From positions 21,383-36,464 of the forward strand of contig MGGO01000020.1 of the NCBI GenBank assembly GCA_001792465.1: a stretch of DNA of 15,082 bases, given 5' to 3'. The notes under the pieces are model-generated. The model was not told the origin of the DNA. It worked only from the letters and a program-made list of their open reading frames with translations, and made no database searches. Shown here one piece after another: positions 1-6,726 of this stretch (positions within the stretch are counted from its first letter, which is position 1; each line of letters opens with the position of its first letter). Source of the stretch: Candidatus Woesebacteria bacterium RIFCSPHIGHO2_01_FULL_44_10. Lineage in GTDB: Bacteria; Patescibacteriota; Microgenomatia; UBA8517. Both the position numbers and the translations under genes were made by a program.

Positions 1-121
1 TGATCCGCCTCACCCGGAACGTCTTGCCGAGTGGTTGGCACGCCAAGCGGGGATAGGGCAGGTGGAGCAAGAAACAAGCTTTGGAGGAATAACTGTTCAA
101 AGAAGGGCCCGTATTAAATGA
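1..121 (+). CDS. C-terminal end of an unidentified protein (5' truncated)
   Basis: An open frame enters from the window edge (first full codon at 2-4) and ends at TGA 119-121 after 39 residues. The tail is rich in charged residues and ends in GGITVQRRARIK, with no membrane segment. Its stop overlaps the ATG of the next gene as ATGA, the same coupling style used between the next two genes, which supports it as a real upstream member of the operon. The fragment is too short for a family call. The pattern of an amphipathic helix followed by a short beta strand could fit the end of a class I SAM-dependent methyltransferase, but that is a guess. Confidence 0.55.
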   Translation, partial: DPPHPERLAEWLARQAGIGQVEQETSFGGITVQRRARIK

Positions 122-864
122 AAAGACTGCATTTGTCAGTAGTAATCCCGGCATATAACGAAGAGCACAATGTCAAAAGTGGGGTGCTGGGCGGGGTCTA
201 TGATTATCTGCGGCAGCAAAAATATAACTGGGAAGTGGTTATTGTCGATGACAGAAGTACTGACAAAACTGTCAAAGAGGTCAATAAATTTATCAAAAAA
301 CATCCGCACTTTCGGTTGATGGAGGAACCTCACCGTGGCAAGGGCGGGACAGTGATTGCGGGAGTGCTGGCGGCTGACGGAGAAATAATTCTGTTTGCCG
401 ACATGGATCAATCAACACCCATTGGTGAGGTTGAGAAATTCTTTCCAAAGTTCAAAAGCGGTTATGACATTGTCATTGGTTCCAGGGCAGGGAGGAAAGG
501 CGCGCCATTGGTTCGCAAGCTAATGTCCTTGGGTTATTCGATTCTTCGGACCATTGTTTTAAGGTTGCCCTACAAAGACACCCAAACGGGGTTCAAAGCT
601 TTCAAAAGGGAGGCCGCGCAAATCGTCTTTGGCAAGATGAAGAAATTTTTTGAAAATCGCAATATTAAGGGTGCTTCAACCGCTGCCGGTTTTGACGTCG
701 AGATGCTGTACATTGCCCGCAAAAGACACCTCAAAATTGCTGAAGTTGCCGTAGAATGGCAATATGAGCCAGGGACTGCCAAAAATCCCATTAAAGAGAG
801 CTGGATTGGGTTTCGGGGGATGATGGCTGTTAGAATTAAATCACTATTGGGAGTATATAAGTGA
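118..864 (+). CDS. GT2 glycosyltransferase, polyprenyl-phosphate sugar synthase-like
   Basis: A 248-residue cytosolic GT-A fold enzyme that probably transfers a hexose from a nucleotide sugar to polyprenyl phosphate, like dolichyl-phosphate glucose or mannose synthases (Alg5/Dpm1 type). Visible motifs are SVVIPAYNEE at residues 7-16, VDDRSTD at 43-49, the RGKGGTV loop at 73-79, and the metal-binding DxD as D95-M-D97 followed by QSTP, close to the D-x-D-x-(A/S)-T pattern of the Alg5 group. A TGFKAF segment near residue 157 matches the family's acceptor region. There is no C-terminal membrane anchor. An AGAAGGG stretch about 10 bases upstream serves as ribosome binding site. Its end overlaps the following GT-C gene by 4 bases, and GT-C enzymes use exactly such lipid-phosphate sugars, so the pair plausibly forms donor synthesis plus transfer. 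The sugar is not predictable. Confidence 0.9.
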   Translation: MKRLHLSVVIPAYNEEHNVKSGVLGGVYDYLRQQKYNWEVVIVDDRSTDKTVKEVNKFIKKHPHFRLMEEPHRGKGGTVIAGVLAADGEIILFADMDQSTPIGEVEKFFPKFKSGYDIVIGSRAGRKGAPLVRKLMSLGYSILRTIVLRLPYKDTQTGFKAFKREAAQIVFGKMKKFFENRNIKGASTAAGFDVEMLYIARKRHLKIAEVAVEWQYEPGTAKNPIKESWIGFRGMMAVRIKSLLGVYK

Positions 865-2408
865 AAAAAATAATACTTTTTGGTTTTTTAATTCTTGTGC
901 TTGCATTTGGGCTTAGACTTTATAATCTGACTCTTTGGCCGGTTTTTGGCGATGAGGCCATTTACATCCGCTGGGCCCAAGTCATGGGCGCCGAGCCAAC
1001 CCTGCGTTTTCTACCCCTTTCTGATGGTAAACAACCCCTTTTTATGTGGGTCTTAATGTTTTTAGTGCGGCGCTTTAGCGACCCTCTGTTTATTGGCCGG
1101 CTGGTTTCGGTAGCAACCGGAATGGGGACAGTAGGGGGTATTTTTGCCGTCAGTTATTTGCTTTTCAAAAACACACGAGCTGCCTTGACGGCGAGCCTAG
1201 TTTGGGCAATTAGCCCCTTTGCAGTATTTTTTGACCGTATGGCTTTGGTTGATTCCATGCTGGCGATGTTTGGCATTTGGACGTTGTTTTTCGGGGTTTT
1301 GACTGTAAAAACTCAGAGGCTTGACATGGCGATGATCACCGGCTTTATGCTTGGCTTTGCCCTGCTTACCAAATCACCAGCACTGTTTTTTGTGATTTTG
1401 CTACCCACGACGCTAGTTTTTGGGGAACATAAGAAACTTTTTAAACATGCGATTTTGCTTTTGGTTACTTTAACAATTGGTTTTGCAATGTATAATATTC
1501 AACGGCTTGGGCCCAACTTCCACTTACTCTCATCCCGAACCGGTGATTACGTTTTCCCTTTTAGCCATCTCTGGGAAAACCCTAAAGACCCTTTCATTTT
1601 TCACTTCCATCGGGCCGGACAATGGTTGTGGATCATGGGACCATCAATGGTGATTGGTTTGCTGGTGTTTGGTGTCTGGTTAAATCGAAGAAAATACTGG
1701 CGGGAACTATTACTTTTGGCTATCTGGTCTGTGCTTCCGATCGCGGTGCAGGCGGAGTTTGCGAAGGTTTTTACAGCTCGCTACATTTTCTTTAGCATCC
1801 CCGTTATTTTTGTTCTGGCCGGTGCGGCATTTATAAAAAGCCCACTCCCGAAGTTTAAACACTCCGGGAGTGTAAGTTGGGTATTACTGATTGTTTTTGT
1901 TGTGCAAGCTTTGCTTTTTGATCAAAAACTCTTGACTAATCCGGAAGCTGCCCCACTGCCACCGGGGGAGAGAGCGGGGTACCTTGAAGAGTGGACGGCA
2001 GGGACAGGGATTCGTGAAGTAGCCGATTTAATGAAACATGAACATGCCAAAGATCCGGCCAAACAAATTGTGGTCGGTACAGAAGGCTATTTTGGAACGC
2101 TCCCGGACGGTTTGCAAATGTATTTGGAAGGTGTGCCAAATGTTGTAGTTATTGGTGTGGGGCTGGACATTAGCGAAATTCCCGAGCCCTTGGCCGAGTC
2201 AATCAAAGCGGGAAATAAAACATATTTGGTGGCCAATAGCTCGCGACTAAAATTTAAGGGGGATTTTGCCGATCATGGACTTGAGATAATTGCTTCCTAC
2301 CCCAAAGCCCTGAGGCGCACCGATGCCCGTGATTTTGTCATCCACGGCCCACGGGATACATTCTATCTGCTTCGGGTGACAGGCAAAGCCAAAGCTGATA
2401 ATATTTAA
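861..2408 (+). CDS. GT-C glycosyltransferase, GT39/ArnT-like (PMT_2 type)
   Basis: A 515-residue multi-pass membrane protein that likely transfers a sugar from a polyprenyl-phosphate donor to an acceptor on the outer face. The N-terminal membrane helix (about residues 4-20) leads into the first outer loop with GDEA; D31 is at the place of the conserved catalytic Asp of the PMT/ArnT fold. The loop continues to SDGKQPLF (D55, K57, P59), and DRMALVDSML near residue 130 is the second typical loop motif. About ten further hydrophobic segments follow up to residue 340, then a soluble C-terminal domain of roughly 170 residues. The start is GTG in a GTGA overlap with the upstream GT2, preceded by TTGGGAG. 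Length and motifs are normal for the family; donor and acceptor remain unknown. Confidence 0.9.
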   Translation: MKKIILFGFLILVLAFGLRLYNLTLWPVFGDEAIYIRWAQVMGAEPTLRFLPLSDGKQPLFMWVLMFLVRRFSDPLFIGRLVSVATGMGTVGGIFAVSYLLFKNTRAALTASLVWAISPFAVFFDRMALVDSMLAMFGIWTLFFGVLTVKTQRLDMAMITGFMLGFALLTKSPALFFVILLPTTLVFGEHKKLFKHAILLLVTLTIGFAMYNIQRLGPNFHLLSSRTGDYVFPFSHLWENPKDPFIFHFHRAGQWLWIMGPSMVIGLLVFGVWLNRRKYWRELLLLAIWSVLPIAVQAEFAKVFTARYIFFSIPVIFVLAGAAFIKSPLPKFKHSGSVSWVLLIVFVVQALLFDQKLLTNPEAAPLPPGERAGYLEEWTAGTGIREVADLMKHEHAKDPAKQIVVGTEGYFGTLPDGLQMYLEGVPNVVVIGVGLDISEIPEPLAESIKAGNKTYLVANSSRLKFKGDFADHGLEIIASYPKALRRTDARDFVIHGPRDTFYLLRVTGKAKADNI

Positions 2409-2417
2409 TCGACGTGA

Positions 2418-2443
2418 GTCATCCTGAATTAATTTCAGGATCT
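2418..2443 (+). repeat. Left terminal hairpin repeat of the GIY-YIG element
   Basis: Begins GTCATCCTGAA. The arms ATCCTGAA (2421-2428) and TTCAGGAT (2434-2441) pair perfectly over 8 bp with a 5-base loop. The reverse strand encodes the last residues and the stop of the GIY-YIG protein (DPEINSG). An inverted copy with the same 5-base loop lies at 2717-2742. It might also slow transcription coming from the upstream GT-C gene, but no real T-tract follows. Confidence 0.75.
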
Positions 2444-2712
2444 AAATCTTTTAATGACGGGTTTTTTGATTTGATTAGGTTAAGCTTCCACTCTCGATGC
2501 CAATTCTTTAGTTGCTTTTCCCTTTTTATAGCGTCTTTTATGTTTTCGTAATACTCGAAATACAAGAGTTTAGTTATTTTGTATTTTTGGGTGAAGCCTC
2601 TGAGTTTTCCTCTTTTATGTTCCCATACTCTTCGCCTTAAGTCCGAAGTTGCGCCAACGTATAGTGTTGGACGGTTATTCCCCATTATGTAAGTAAAACC
2701 TTTTTTGTTCAT
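2419..2712 (-). CDS. Small GIY-YIG family endonuclease
   Basis: A single-domain GIY-YIG protein of about 97 residues (COG2827/YhbQ-like group). Counted from the chosen start, TYIM at 6-9 takes the place of the GIY motif and LYVGATSDLRRRVWEHK at 17-33 contains the YIG-like YVG, the catalytic-type Arg in SDLRRR, and the EHK segment. FEYYENIKDAIKREKQLKNW carries the conserved Glu-containing helix typical of this group. The frame is open for 9 more codons up to an ATG at 2737-2739, but those codons read straight through the right hairpin repeat, so the internal Met at 2710-2712 (MNKKGFTYIM) is preferred. Neither start has a Shine-Dalgarno site. The biological role of stand-alone members is not settled; DNA cleavage linked to spread of the flanking repeats is a plausible inference. 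Confidence 0.85.
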   Translation of the reverse strand: MNKKGFTYIMGNNRPTLYVGATSDLRRRVWEHKRGKLRGFTQKYKITKLLYFEYYENIKDAIKREKQLKNWHREWKLNLIKSKNPSLKDLDPEINSG

Positions 2713-2716
2713 TAGT

Positions 2717-2742
2717 AGTTGCTGAAACAAGTTCAGCATGAC
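2717..2742 (-). repeat. Right terminal hairpin repeat of the GIY-YIG element
   Basis: On the minus strand it begins GTCATGCTGAAC and has the same layout as the left copy in inverse orientation. The arms TGCTGAA (2720-2726) and TTCAGCA (2732-2738) pair over 7 bp around a 5-base loop. The C-to-G change in one arm is compensated by G-to-C in the other compared with the left copy, so the hairpin is conserved while the sequence changes. Confidence 0.75.
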
Positions 2743-2768
2743 AGGGTATTTGTGTTAGTATTTACATT

Positions 2769-4511
2769 ATGAAACACTTATTCAAATCTTTCCCAAAAAA
2801 GGGATTATTGCCGCTTTTTCTTGTCATTTTCTTTGGACTTTTAGCAGGGAGGGGGCTAATTGGTAAAGGTTACTTCAACATGCACGACGATTTGCAGATG
2901 ATGCGGCAGCTTGAGATGGAGAAGTGCTTTACTGATGGCCAGATTCCTTGCCGGTGGGTTCCTGATATGGGCTATGGCTTTGGCTTTCCTCTTTTTAATT
3001 TCTATCCACCACTCCCCTATCTGATAGGGCAGGGGATTCGCCTCTTTGATTTTTCCTTTGTTGATACGGCGAAGGCCCTCTTTGTTTTGTCTTTCGTAGT
3101 CAGCGGGGTAGCCATGTATGCTCTTGGGAAGGAATTTTTTGGCAAGCTCGGCGGAGTAGTCTCGTCTGTTTTTTACCTCTGGGCTCCCTATCACGCGGTG
3201 GACGTCTATGTTCGGGGGGCAATGAACGAAGCTTGGGCTATGGCTGTTTTCCCGCTAATTCTCTGGACAAGTTATAGATTAATTAAAGAAAAACAAAAAT
3301 CTTTCAAATGGCTTGTTGGTCTTGCTCTATCCTATTTTGCTTTATTTGTGTCGCACAATCTTATGGTCATCATTTTTACTCCGGTCTTTGCCCTTTGGGT
3401 TTTGCTTTGGCTCACGCGGGAAAAAAGTTGGCATAAAGTCCCCCAGTTAATTTTTGCTGGAATTTGGGCTTTGGCACTGGCAGCGTTTTTTACAATTCCG
3501 GCTCTGGTAGAGAATAAGTTTACGCAGGTGGCCGGGGTATTGGTTGGTTATTATGACTTTACGGCCCACTTTGTAACAATAAAGCAACTTTTGATTTCCC
3601 GATTCTGGGGGTATGGGCCTTCGGTCTGGGGTGATGTTGATGACGGCATGAGTTTTCAAGTTGGTCACGTTCATTGGATAGGCTCAATTATCATCATGGC
3701 CGCCTTGTTATATGGTTATTGGAAAAAGAAAAAAATTTCCGACACTCTTTTGGTGGTGGGTTTAATGTTTGTGGTTGGTTGGGTTAGCGCTTTTCTGACT
3801 CATTCTCGCTCAACCCCCATCTGGCTTGCTGTCAAACCGCTCGCCTACCTACAATTCTCCTGGCGCTTTTTAACTTTAATTACTCTGGCTTTTTCATTTA
3901 TTGCCGGCGCGTTGGTGACAATATTGCAAAAGAGGTTTTATTGGATTATTGGATTATTAATTATTGGATTATTGTATCTAAATTGGCATTACTTCCTACC
4001 CGAGCACGGCAAACTTGGAGCTTTGAGCGACGCGGAGAAATTCACCGGAGCCGCTTGGGAACTCCAGCAAACTGCCGGCATCTATGATTATTTACCGGCA
4101 ACTGCGATTACGGCTCCGAAGGAACCGATGAAAAATCTCGGCGAGTTAGTTAATAGTGATGGAAACATTGTCGAAAGTGATGGAGTGTTTAGTGACCCAA
4201 TGCAAGGAACTAGTTGGGCTACGCTTAATGTAAACGTTGAAGACGACTCAATTGTAAGGCTCGGAATTTTCCAGTTCCCGGGGTGGGAAACTCGCATCGA
4301 TGGTGAGCTTGTCGAACCATATGTTCCGGAAGTTGAGCAGTGGGGTAGAATGTGGGTTGACGTTCCCACTGGTAAACACTTGATTGAAGCAAAGTTTGTA
4401 AATACCCCGGTGCGCGCTGTCAGTAACTACATTTCTCTGATGGCGTGGGGCTTGTTTGGCATTTTGCTTGTGGGTCGGTCTGGTATCCTACGAAAACTAT
4501 CTCGCCGGTAG
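2769..4511 (+). CDS. Large multi-pass membrane protein, PTPS-related (PF10131-like), GT-C-type
   Basis: A 580-residue membrane protein resembling the '6-pyruvoyl-tetrahydropterin synthase related' membrane family and YfhO-type proteins, which share the GT-C layout. After one membrane helix (residues 13-32) the first outer loop carries H39-D40-D41, followed by WVPDMGYGFGFPLFNFYPPL around residues 63-82, the hallmark stretch of this family. About eleven more hydrophobic segments follow. Residues near 470-560 form a beta-rich outer domain with FPGWETRIDGE and PTGKHLIEAKF, as seen at the end of YfhO-like proteins, and a last helix closes the chain. The family's activity is unproven; a glycosyltransferase role is inferred from fold and neighbours. 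There is no Shine-Dalgarno site. The last 92 bases overlap the convergent GT39 gene. Confidence 0.82.
   Translation: MKHLFKSFPKKGLLPLFLVIFFGLLAGRGLIGKGYFNMHDDLQMMRQLEMEKCFTDGQIPCRWVPDMGYGFGFPLFNFYPPLPYLIGQGIRLFDFSFVDTAKALFVLSFVVSGVAMYALGKEFFGKLGGVVSSVFYLWAPYHAVDVYVRGAMNEAWAMAVFPLILWTSYRLIKEKQKSFKWLVGLALSYFALFVSHNLMVIIFTPVFALWVLLWLTREKSWHKVPQLIFAGIWALALAAFFTIPALVENKFTQVAGVLVGYYDFTAHFVTIKQLLISRFWGYGPSVWGDVDDGMSFQVGHVHWIGSIIIMAALLYGYWKKKKISDTLLVVGLMFVVGWVSAFLTHSRSTPIWLAVKPLAYLQFSWRFLTLITLAFSFIAGALVTILQKRFYWIIGLLIIGLLYLNWHYFLPEHGKLGALSDAEKFTGAAWELQQTAGIYDYLPATAITAPKEPMKNLGELVNSDGNIVESDGVFSDPMQGTSWATLNVNVEDDSIVRLGIFQFPGWETRIDGELVEPYVPEVEQWGRMWVDVPTGKHLIEAKFVNTPVRAVSNYISLMAWGLFGILLVGRSGILRKLSRR
3945..3974 (+). 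repeat. 15-bp tandem duplication inside a membrane helix
   Basis: Two adjacent 15-base units (3945-3959 and 3960-3974) differ only in the last base and encode IIGLL twice within a transmembrane helix of the membrane protein. It is in frame and does not break the gene. Confidence 0.7.
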
Positions 4512-6006
4512 GATCGCGGATTTCAAATTTCTTGGTTAGAAAATGTTCCCTGGCCTGGGTATCCGAAATTGCTAAACTGTCCCCCACTAGTACTTGGTTT
4601 TCGTAAATATCCTCTTCCCAAACCACCTTTCCGGTTTCAAAGTTGGCAATTTGATATCGGTTGTCAAACTCCCCTGCTGAATAGTAGTTATTTATTAAGT
4701 TTGGACTTGCTGCTTGAATTTCTTCTGGAGGAACATGCATGAAGAAAGCCAAAAGCACATAGGAAGGATTGTTTCTTGATTCATCAATAAGATAATGAGT
4801 GCCGGGGTTGTCTTTGATTATCTGGGCCAATCTTTGATAACCGTAGCTCCAGGTACGAGCCCGCTCCTGGGGAAACAACACAAAATAACTTCGCCACAGA
4901 AACAGTAAGGACAGAGGAATAGTGAGCAGGGTATAGATGAAAGCAGTTTTGTTTTTAAGGCCAGATGCGACGATGATTATTAGGGGTAAAAGTAAACTTA
5001 AGGAACGCAAGGATGAGAACGGGTCGCGGGTCAGAGCTGCTGGTAGAACGGCAACTGCCACAAGGATTGCGGTTTGCCGATTAAGCTTGGTGAGCCCGAA
5101 GACAAAAGGGACAATTAACCAACTGTAAAAAACTGACAACTCTGGCAGTGAGCGCTGAGGATCTGAGTCCGGCGTGAGAAATAAATTTCTGGGTGAAAGG
5201 TAAGAAACAAAGTTGGCCAAGAATTCACGCATGAATGCTAAGGGTAGGGTTATAAAATCTGGTAAGGGGATTTTGGTGGCTTGGGTCATGATGGCCTGGT
5301 TATAGAAAAGACCTGAAGCTCGATTTGCAAAAGCAGCTGAGCCAATTACCCAAAATTGAGGAAGTTGAATAATTGTAAAAACCAAAGCGGCTACAACCAC
5401 TTCTCTGTTGATGAATTTCTTTTTGTACTTTATTAGAACAAAGGCAGGCAGAATCAGAATTGAAACTAACCGCATGGCCTGATAGGCATAAGTTGATACT
5501 CCCAAGACGGCGGCTGCCAAGATAAAAAAATATTTTTTGTCAGTAAGAAGTAAATAAACGGCGATTGTAAAAAGCAAAAAAGCTAAATTGGCTTCGAATG
5601 CTCCCCTACTAAAAAATATACCCCAAGGGGAAAGAGTGAAGATTAGAGTTCCGAGAAGCGGTGAAATCTTAAGTTTTTTTAAGATTAAGTAAACAAAAAT
5701 AATTGAAACCGTTCCGGCCAAAGCTGACATAAATCTGGCGGCAAAGACTGTAAAACCAAATACTTGGATGGAAAAGGTGGTGAGATAAGTGTAAAGGGGT
5801 GAGGAGTAGGCGTTATACGAACGCAAAAAGACTGGCCAAGCTTTGCCATATTCATCCAGGCCGGTTTTTAAGATGGAGTTGGCGTTGACGGCAATGGCCG
5901 CCTCATCAACGTAAAAACCAGCAGGAATTTGATCAAGTTTATAAAACCGCAAAAAAGCACCCAAGCAAACAATAGCTATCAATAAAATCAGTTTAGAAAT
6001 TTTCAT
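4420..6006 (-). CDS. GT39-family GT-C glycosyltransferase (copy A)
   Basis: A 528-residue membrane glycosyltransferase, probably using a polyprenyl-phosphate sugar on the outer face. After a first helix (residues 4-20) comes FYVDEAAIAVN with D34 as the expected catalytic Asp, then GLDEYGK and SPWGIFFSRGAFEANLAF in the second loop near residue 130. Residues 275-300 hold YLSPRNLFLTPDSDPQRS, and a TRDPFSSLRSL segment lies near residue 330. A soluble C-terminal domain follows from about residue 385. It is a paralogue of the plus-strand GT39 at 10394-12022, which has the same DEYGK/DEYGQ, SPW, FLF and TRD stations. Both end near a DPxxxC or NPxxxC motif, but this one continues for 12 further residues. 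It overlaps the upstream half-GT-C gene by 14 bases and the convergent membrane protein gene by 92 bases. Confidence 0.88.
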   Translation of the reverse strand: MKISKLILLIAIVCLGAFLRFYKLDQIPAGFYVDEAAIAVNANSILKTGLDEYGKAWPVFLRSYNAYSSPLYTYLTTFSIQVFGFTVFAARFMSALAGTVSIIFVYLILKKLKISPLLGTLIFTLSPWGIFFSRGAFEANLAFLLFTIAVYLLLTDKKYFFILAAAVLGVSTYAYQAMRLVSILILPAFVLIKYKKKFINREVVVAALVFTIIQLPQFWVIGSAAFANRASGLFYNQAIMTQATKIPLPDFITLPLAFMREFLANFVSYLSPRNLFLTPDSDPQRSLPELSVFYSWLIVPFVFGLTKLNRQTAILVAVAVLPAALTRDPFSSLRSLSLLLPLIIIVASGLKNKTAFIYTLLTIPLSLLFLWRSYFVLFPQERARTWSYGYQRLAQIIKDNPGTHYLIDESRNNPSYVLLAFFMHVPPEEIQAASPNLINNYYSAGEFDNRYQIANFETGKVVWEEDIYENQVLVGDSLAISDTQAREHFLTKKFEIRDPTGEIVFVGYQTDPQAKCQTSPTPSEKCSY

Positions 6007-6706
6007 ATGAGATTATTTGGATCATGACCAGGCCAAACAAAATTAAAAAGGTAACAACATAAGGCTTTTTGGCCCATTTGAGAAATGCTTCCAAACCAAC
6101 GATTGTCGAGATTGCGAATATGGGTAATAAACTAAACGGCCCCAGCGGGTTTTGGTTGCCGATGACCGCGAGCAATGCCAGAGGGGTAAGTGCAAGCCCC
6201 ACGGTGTGCCAGGGCTTTTGTTTGACTGATTTATAAGTTCCGTAGATAAAAAATGGCAGTAAGATGTAAGGGAACTTCTCAAATTCGGTAATGCCCACGC
6301 GCTGTCGAGGGTGGGTAGCAAAAAAGTACTGATTGATGTCTAAATTTTCAAAAAAGTTTTGCCGGATGCGCCCAAGCGCGATTGCCTTGGGGCTTACCTC
6401 AAGCCATTTCCCAATGCTTGTGGCCCAATAGGGGTATGCCTTAAGCCTAATTTGAACTACTCTTTGTTGATCATTGGTGAGATGGGTTAGGTCTTGAATG
6501 TTTGTAGTTTTGAATTGGAAAAATAAAGTCCCGGCAAAAAGAATCAAAAAAATAATTTTGAAGTTTTTGTAAAATGCTAGTGTTGCGCCAACCAACAAAA
6601 GTGCAACGACCGGATTAAGATTAAATATTCTCCAAATCCACAAATTCCCAAAAATCCCAATCCCCAGCGCCAGCCTCTTTTGCCACATCACAAGTTTATT
6701 GTACAT
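5993..6706 (-). CDS. Short membrane protein equivalent to the C-terminal half of a GT39 (copy A)
   Basis: A 237-residue protein without the N-terminal catalytic half of GT39. Two hydrophobic segments (about residues 10-62) are followed by a soluble stretch with NDQQRVVQIRLKAYP, then FFENLDINQYFFATHPRQR, and three or four terminal helices. By eye this lines up with YLSPRNLFLTPDSDPQRS and the following helices of the adjacent GT39, so it looks like a free-standing C-terminal half lacking the DE motif. A second protein of this design (9759-10394) also sits directly upstream of a GT39. The function is unknown; a partner subunit for the GT39 is an inference. The first ATG at 6704-6706 is used here; Met7 at 6686-6688 is an alternative, with TACAAT 9 bases before it. 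Only 20 bases separate it from the divergent flippase gene. Confidence 0.75.
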   Translation of the reverse strand: MYNKLVMWQKRLALGIGIFGNLWIWRIFNLNPVVALLLVGATLAFYKNFKIIFLILFAGTLFFQFKTTNIQDLTHLTNDQQRVVQIRLKAYPYWATSIGKWLEVSPKAIALGRIRQNFFENLDINQYFFATHPRQRVGITEFEKFPYILLPFFIYGTYKSVKQKPWHTVGLALTPLALLAVIGNQNPLGPFSLLPIFAISTIVGLEAFLKWAKKPYVVTFLILFGLVMIQIISYENF

Positions 6707-6720
6707 AAATTTGTTAAAAT
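6698..6720. promoter_or_regulatory. Divergent promoter region between half-GT-C and flippase genes
   Basis: On the plus strand TGTTAAAAT (6712-6720) is an extended -10 box ending 6 bases before the GTG of the flippase gene. On the minus strand TACAAT (6698-6703) ends 9 bases before the internal Met start at 6688. No convincing -35 boxes are seen for either. The intergenic gap is 20 bases, so at least one of the transcripts would have almost no leader. Confidence 0.4.
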
Positions 6721-6726
6721 TAGTTT

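Larger units (their letters stand above)
2418..2742. mobile_element. Putative GIY-YIG element bounded by inverted hairpin repeats
   Basis: A 325-bp unit consists of two 26-bp copies of one imperfect palindrome in opposite orientation, with a single minus-strand GIY-YIG gene filling the space between. The stop codon of that gene lies inside the left copy. The unit sits in the only sizeable gap between two plus-strand GT-C genes and is transcribed against them, as expected for an insertion. No clear target-site duplication is visible at either edge. Calling it mobile is inference from this architecture; fixed repeat-associated nuclease genes would look the same. Confidence 0.5.

Noticed and set aside
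4485..4514. Inverted repeat ATCCTAC/GTAGGAT at the convergent gene ends as a bidirectional terminator
   Set aside because: The stem is only 7 bp with a 16-base loop, and there is no T-run on either side; it also lies within both coding regions.
4937..5128. Open frame opposite the minus-strand GT39
   Set aside because: It is antisense to the GT39 and its sequence has the low-complexity, Arg-rich look of a shadow frame.
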